DNA of 48,694 bases from Fragilaria radians. Its lineage: Eukaryota; Bacillariophyta; Fragilariophyceae; Fragilariales; Fragilariaceae. The DNA lies in NCBI GenBank assembly GCA_900642245.1, contig CAAAJI010000061.1:28290-76983 (forward strand), read 5' to 3'. The notes below the pieces were generated by a model that saw nothing but the letters and a program-made list of their open reading frames with translations, did not search any database and was not told the origin of the DNA. How positions within the stretch are numbered: position 1 is the stretch's first letter; each line of letters opens with the position of its first letter. This document shows positions 43,763 to 48,694 of the stretch, in pieces. Both the position numbers and the translations under genes were made by a program.

Positions 43763-46700
43763 TTACACAAGATTCAGATATATATATACATACATTGCAT
43801 TGAAGTTACAGTCCATGTCGAAATAAGTTCTCAACATGCCTTGCTTTGGCGTCAGCACCCCATTTACAATATAATTCCATTGCCTGATTTTGATGCTATA
43901 TGTCTCAAGACCTTGCGAGTATAAAAACTTTGCCAATCGTTCATCTGCCATTGCTTCAAAGATTAGACATTGACCAGATGCACACGTGGATGCAGCACGT
44001 TGAAAGGTTTCTATGACATCTTCAGAGTGAGGATTTTTCTTTAGGCATAACATGGACATGGCTTCTAAAAAGTGAAATGGGCCGTGCAACATTTCGGTAC
44101 CCGATGTAGACCAATTTTGAACTCTTCGATGTGATTTAAGCGCCAACTTTCTATGAATACGGTGTCCTGTAACTAGGAAACGTTCATAATGAAACGTTGC
44201 CAACCAAGTTTGGATAAATCCCATTGTAAAGTAGCCTTGTAACTCATATTCATATTTATTCAAATAGGAAAGATTCTTTCCCGCATAGTCTGTACCATCA
44301 AACATATAACTTACTATTGCTTCCATCAGGTAAAGATTCACAAGAACCATTTTGGAATCAATTTCTTCTAAGCTCTTTACAAATCCTTCATCAAGAGCTT
44401 CACCTATTAAACGGGCTGGATCTTTGTTCTCACTATCGCCAGTGAAATTTAGGAGCTGAAAAAAAAGGAATTTATTGTTTAGAATCAAGCAATAATTCAT
44501 TCTAATGAGGGTTGTAGTACAACTTACTCCTTGCCAAATCGGAAGAAGAAACATCAAACCAGACTTTGCATCAAGCTCCCGCATCTCGCTAACTACGGCT
44601 CGTGTCCTAATATGCAAATCAGAAAGTTGATCGTCAAGGTAAATTGCTGACACAACCCATTGTAAGAATCCATACTGTGCAATATTGATATCACCATAGT
44701 TCATGGCTAGTCCATACGCTTGAAGAAATTCCTGACGTGAGTCGGAATCTAATTTATTTCTCCAAAAATGATTCGCTCCGTAGCTAACAATAATAGTGGT
44801 CCCTCGTATGGAATCCATGGTATACTTGTCAATAATACGGAATGCCAACTTTTCTGCTTCCAGGGAAACATCAAATCGACCCATAACTGCATTCAAGGAT
44901 CCCCAGGCCACGATTGCCATGGGGGAATGAAGTTTTGAAATCCCAAACTTTAGCATGAGGCGGAACATGCGCAGACAGACCGCAGCATACGTCGCCTTGT
45001 AGGCATCGCCAATAACAAAGGCATTCAGGGCAACGGTATTCATGATGGACAGTGAAAGTAAAACATTTTCATCGGTAATTTCTGGAAATGACAATAAGTC
45101 CTGTAGATTCCGCCTCCCTAGGGATGCCTTTGCTGCCATGACTTCTTTCATAACAACCAATATATTGATGATACGAGGAAATTTAATTCCAAGTTCTCGC
45201 AGGACACTCAATCCAAGTGTCACAGATCCTTTTATATTGCCTTGAATTGTCAGAGCATCCATTTCAATCGAAAATGCCGTCGATCGATGATGAAGTTGCC
45301 TAGCATGATTGTGAATGATTGTGACTAATTCAGAGCATCGGGCATAGCAACCAATAATCTTTTCCGTGTCTGCTGCTGTATTGTACAAGTCCAAACACAA
45401 ATCATATCTTTCCTCCCAACAAATGTTATCATTGTTGGGTAATAGATCAATGGCCAATCGAAGATATTCGACTGCCAATAGGTATGCAGATTTTTGAATG
45501 ATCCTCTTGGCTGCAATTAGGTTTAATTCAATTAAATAATATCGATCACCGGAATAGTCTACCAGACTCAAGGAACGATTGAGATTATCTGTTGCCAAAA
45601 AGATGAACCAATCATCAATCTGTGACTTTTCAAACTCTCGGACAGAATCCCATATTAAAGTACCGATACGCTGGTGCAACAACTGTCTCTCTGTTTCATC
45701 AGGCATCAATGTTTCATACAGAATTTCTTGAATCTTATCGTGAGCAAACTTGTACTTGTTGTCCTCTTCCTTGTGAGTCTTCTCCAGAAGGCCTTCATCC
45801 ACTGCCTCCTTTAATGCAGATGTGATACGTTCTTCTATGATTTCTTTGGATTGATGTTGAAATGTACATGTCGTTGCGATGGTATCTTGCTCTTCGTACA
45901 CGATTGTTACTAATATGGATGTTGGAAATTCATGCCCAATAAAGGATGCCATTTGTAGGATAGATCGGACTTGTTCGGAAAGACTTTGTACTCGAGACTC
46001 AAGAATGGATGCCAAATTCTCAGAAACGTTTGTCATTCTTAGGATTTGTGTTTCATCCCATAACCAACCGCCATGACTCTGTGGTGTCAATAGTCCCTGC
46101 CTTACCAACATCTCAAGGAATGTGAGGGCATAAAATGGGTTACCATTGGTTTTCTTCCAAATTATCTGACAGAGTGAAAGTGTGTATGAAATTTCCATAC
46201 CAAGTTTGAAGGATATCAGCTCGTTCAAATGCTCTGTAGTTAAGACATCAAGGAAGATGTCTGTTATTTGAGCACAGGGGAATGTTGAGCTACAAGTCGA
46301 CGATGAAGCGGAATTGGAATGATCATCATTATCCGCAGTATCATAATTGCAATCTTTGCTTGCATTTATTCTTTCTGCAAGATGATATTGTTGTAGGATT
46401 TCATCTGGTATTTCTCCCTCACGGTATGCACATATAATCATAATGTTCTGAGCCAATGGATCCGTGACAAGTGCTTTTATGACATCCAAGGATGCAGGAT
46501 CTGCCCACTGCAAATCATCTAGGAAAAATATCAATGGATTATCGGAGGAAGCCACTGACCTTACGAATGCTCGGAAGATCAACTTGAATCGTGTAAAGGA
46601 TTTTCCAATCTTCTTTTCCTTGTGATGATTGATTGGTGTATCATCGTTTAGAGACATTTCTACCAGGGTGGGGATTAAATTTCCTAATAAGGTAATATCA

Positions 46701-47284
46701 GGACCCAACACCGATCGTATCCTATCACGAATTTCAAAACTATTTGGTTTTTGTAGGATGTGTCGACAAAGTTGATCCGATGCCGTCACAAGTGCTGAAT
46801 ATGGAATATGAGATTGAAGTTGATCAAATTTACCATGTACACATAGTACATTCGATGGAAGATTCTTCATAAAGTTTTGTATGAAAGAACTTTTTCCCGA
46901 TCCTGATGCTCCATGAATCACAACGAGTTCGGAATTATGTTCGTTCGTCAACATCCTATCAAAGCATTTGGATAATTGCAATCTTTCCTCGTCACGACCG
47001 ATAAGTCTTGGATCCAACTTTTTAGATAATTTATTCAAAGTACCTTTTTTGGAATGTTCCTTGGAAGGATTTTTCAAGTTTAAATGCCTTGACGACGACA
47101 ACGATGACGACGGCGTCAAGGATTGAATCGATGTAGATAAAAATGACGAAGACGAGAACGAAGACACCGACAATGACGACCCCGATGTGTCTGTATTACC
47201 TGCATTAATATTTGATTCTTGCAAGCCTAGGACAATGCGGCACAACAATGAATTCCGACGATGCTCTTCATTCCGTTTTTTCAT
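43763..47284 (-). CDS. STAND-type AAA ATPase with TPR-like helical C-terminus, paralogue D (3' frameshift)
   Basis: Exons 47284-44528 and 44455-43763 flank a 72-nt GTAAGT...CAG intron at the same WQ/LLNF junction as in paralogues A and B; the spliced product is 1149 residues. The start at 47284 (MKKRNEEHRRNSLLCRI) is preferred to an in-frame ATG at 47338 because it aligns with the starts of A and B. From 47284, LIGRD is at 94-98, Walker A GASGSGKS at 125-132 and Walker B LIFFLDDLQWAD is about 100 residues further on. Ser-rich low complexity precedes the ATPase. FAHDKIQEILYETLMPDETE is conserved. Near 43890-43900 the frame slips: the other frame gives HQNQAMELYCKWGADAKARH with a stop at 43806-43808, matching the conserved family end, whereas the annotated frame ends in an unrelated 40-residue tail. 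No output domain is present. Confidence 0.85.
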   Translation of the reverse strand: MKKRNEEHRRNSLLCRIVLGLQESNINAGNTDTSGSSLSVSSFSSSSFLSTSIQSLTPSSSLSSSRHLNLKNPSKEHSKKGTLNKLSKKLDPRLIGRDEERLQLSKCFDRMLTNEHNSELVVIHGASGSGKSSFIQNFMKNLPSNVLCVHGKFDQLQSHIPYSALVTASDQLCRHILQKPNSFEIRDRIRSVLGPDITLLGNLIPTLVEMSLNDDTPINHHKEKKIGKSFTRFKLIFRAFVRSVASSDNPLIFFLDDLQWADPASLDVIKALVTDPLAQNIMIICAYREGEIPDEILQQYHLAERINASKDCNYDTADNDDHSNSASSSTCSSTFPCAQITDIFLDVLTTEHLNELISFKLGMEISYTLSLCQIIWKKTNGNPFYALTFLEMLVRQGLLTPQSHGGWLWDETQILRMTNVSENLASILESRVQSLSEQVRSILQMASFIGHEFPTSILVTIVYEEQDTIATTCTFQHQSKEIIEERITSALKEAVDEGLLEKTHKEEDNKYKFAHDKIQEILYETLMPDETERQLLHQRIGTLIWDSVREFEKSQIDDWFIFLATDNLNRSLSLVDYSGDRYYLIELNLIAAKRIIQKSAYLLAVEYLRLAIDLLPNNDNICWEERYDLCLDLYNTAADTEKIIGCYARCSELVTIIHNHARQLHHRSTAFSIEMDALTIQGNIKGSVTLGLSVLRELGIKFPRIINILVVMKEVMAAKASLGRRNLQDLLSFPEITDENVLLSLSIMNTVALNAFVIGDAYKATYAAVCLRMFRLMLKFGISKLHSPMAIVAWGSLNAVMGRFDVSLEAEKLAFRIIDKYTMDSIRGTTIIVSYGANHFWRNKLDSDSRQEFLQAYGLAMNYGDINIAQYGFLQWVVSAIYLDDQLSDLHIRTRAVVSEMRELDAKSGLMFLLPIWQGVSCTTTLIRMNYCLILNNKFLFFQLLNFTGDSENKDPARLIGEALDEGFVKSLEEIDSKMVLVNLYLMEAIVSYMFDGTDYAGKNLSYLNKYEYELQGYFTMGFIQTWLATFHYERFLVTGHRIHRKLALKSHRRVQNWSTSGTEMLHGPFHFLEAMSMLCLKKNPHSEDVIETFQRAASTCASGQCLIFEAMADERLAKFLYSQGLETYSIKIRQWNYIVNGVLTPKQGMLRTYFDMDCNFNAMYVYIYLNLV

Positions 47285-48694
47285 GGTCACAACATAATTA
47301 TGTATTGTCGTAGATACCACAGCCGGTGGATGGTACACACATTTACACCAAAGAATCGGACGGACTATAGCGACATCGACTGTAAAAGTCCCTCGAAACT
47401 ACTACTATACGACGTTTTACTTGTTCCCAATTTTCATCAATTTGTCCAAGCTACAGGAATTATTTCTCCTACCAAATAAAACTATTAACCTAGCCATCTC
47501 CATATATTCACTGTATAGGCTTCCTAAGAAACCATCGAATCGAGTCCCGATCCACCATGGTAGGATACAAAACTTAATGACTCCAATTGTCGAAAACCCA
47601 ACCAAAAATGGTCGCGATTTTTACTTCCAAAGCTTTACCGTGCGACCTATTTCGATGTAAAGGATAAAACCAAATCTGTATTTTCAGTAAATATTCATTC
47701 AACTTCAAGGATTCGTATTTCCTTCTCAACGATTTTTTCCCTTTGCTTTTTTTTGAATATCACTTCCACAAAGTGACCAAGGCGAAAGTATGATTGTTCG
47801 AGAGTATAGCCAGATATACCTAAGACATCCCTAGCGTAATATTTCACTATCAAATAAATGTGTTTATGAGCTTAACTCATGTAGCCTTCAGAAAAAGCAA
47901 TTCCGTTATATGCACTACTGCGATGCTAAACTTCAGATGACAACAATATTTGATAGTGCTTGCTGCTTGCCTTGAGAATGTTGTTCTTTTTTTAAAATTA
48001 GATGATGATGTCTTGATTCCCGATTTTTAATGTTCAGTTTCGTTCATTTTCCACCCCGATCTTATGTACAAATTCGATATCTTAATTTTGGAATATGTTT
48101 CAGGTACCTCCTAAACATTTCATCTTTTTCTGCGATTTGTAGAATCCATTGTCGTATTGCTATCAGCTTCTTGGAGATTTCCTTGTCGTCAAAAAAAAAC
48201 CTCCGTTGCTATTTGGTATGATGGAGCCTAGAACCCAAATTTCACTTATACCTCTAATTTTCAAATAATGCAGATTTTTAAATTTGAAAAAGATTAGGCA
48301 TACCGGGGGAGTTTTACATCAAATCAACAGTTTGTTTCAGATGTAGTATCCTTTTTCGCATGTTAAGATTCAATGATTCTAGAGATTCCCTTAAAATGGT
48401 TTGGTGTTAATCTGTAACAAAGAATCTCATTTCGCACATTTTTTAGTGGATCCCAACCATTAGAGCTACTATGGCAAGATATATATATATATATATAAAT
48501 GTGAGATAAAAGAATAGAAAGTATTCATAAATCATGAGATGTTACGAAATGCATTCGTTACGCACATTCACTTTGCTAGAAGTTCTCCTAACTCAAGAAA
48601 CATTGAGCGAAAAAATCGAACTTCCAATATTACTTGACACTCTCTAGTCAATAAGTGGCAACGTGCCAAAAGTATACGCTGCTCTACGGTAGAC
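47285..48694. other. Right flank, no gene seen
   Basis: This 1.4-kb end holds the upstream region of paralogue D and unassigned sequence. Overlapping short frames near 47260-47660 have no motifs. A TA microsatellite lies at about 48480-48497. Confidence 0.45.

Overview
This window reads as AT-rich nuclear DNA of a diatom or a close stramenopile. The reasons are short GT-AG introns (41 to 76 nt), secreted GPI-anchored-looking proteins with PSxxPS runs of the kind common in diatoms, degenerate Ty1/copia retrotransposons with diatom-type motifs, and a nuclear gene for a mitochondrial uL24 ribosomal protein. I cannot name the species from the sequence. There is one 20-base assembly gap at 24956-24975.

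Layout. Positions 1-4400 hold a small coiled-coil protein with an acidic tail (532-912) and mitochondrial uL24 (2199-2834). Positions 6388-9420 hold two cell-surface proteins arranged tail to tail: a short Ser/Pro-rich protein and a larger one with a Reeler-like ectodomain. Positions 11557-21962 hold two tandem, same-strand paralogues of a large AAA/STAND-type ATPase with a long helical TPR-like C-terminal half. Between them lies a decayed C-terminal fragment of the same family, split by a head-to-head telomere-like array. Positions 22620-24050 are copia debris. Positions 24078-26657 hold a 2-oxoglutarate/Fe(II) dioxygenase of prolyl-4-hydroxylase type, preceded by a second, truncated copy of its promoter and 5' end that runs into the gap. 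A third, more divergent ATPase paralogue is at 27198-30387 (minus). Positions 30.4-37.4 kb are gene-poor and contain dispersed repeats, a truncated Reeler-like domain and a tRNA-like fold. A secreted beta-helix protein is at 37425-38867 (minus). A decayed copia element at 40.4-43.1 kb is interrupted right after its YVDD catalytic motif by the same dispersed repeat seen at 33-34 kb. A fourth ATPase paralogue is at 43763-47284 (minus).

The main theme is a local family of four long ATPases plus one remnant. Each has a VGRE/IGRD lead-in, a Walker A, an LDDLQWAD-type Walker B, a FAHDKIQ motif and a C-terminal WGA motif. This is the ATPase-plus-helical-repeat core known from large hybrid histidine kinases and soluble adenylyl cyclases, but here no kinase, cyclase, GAF or receiver domain is attached. 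Three paralogues share one phase-0 intron at the same codon; the fourth has a different intron. The cluster, with its remnant, frameshift and stop-free 3n intron, is the most unusual thing in the window.
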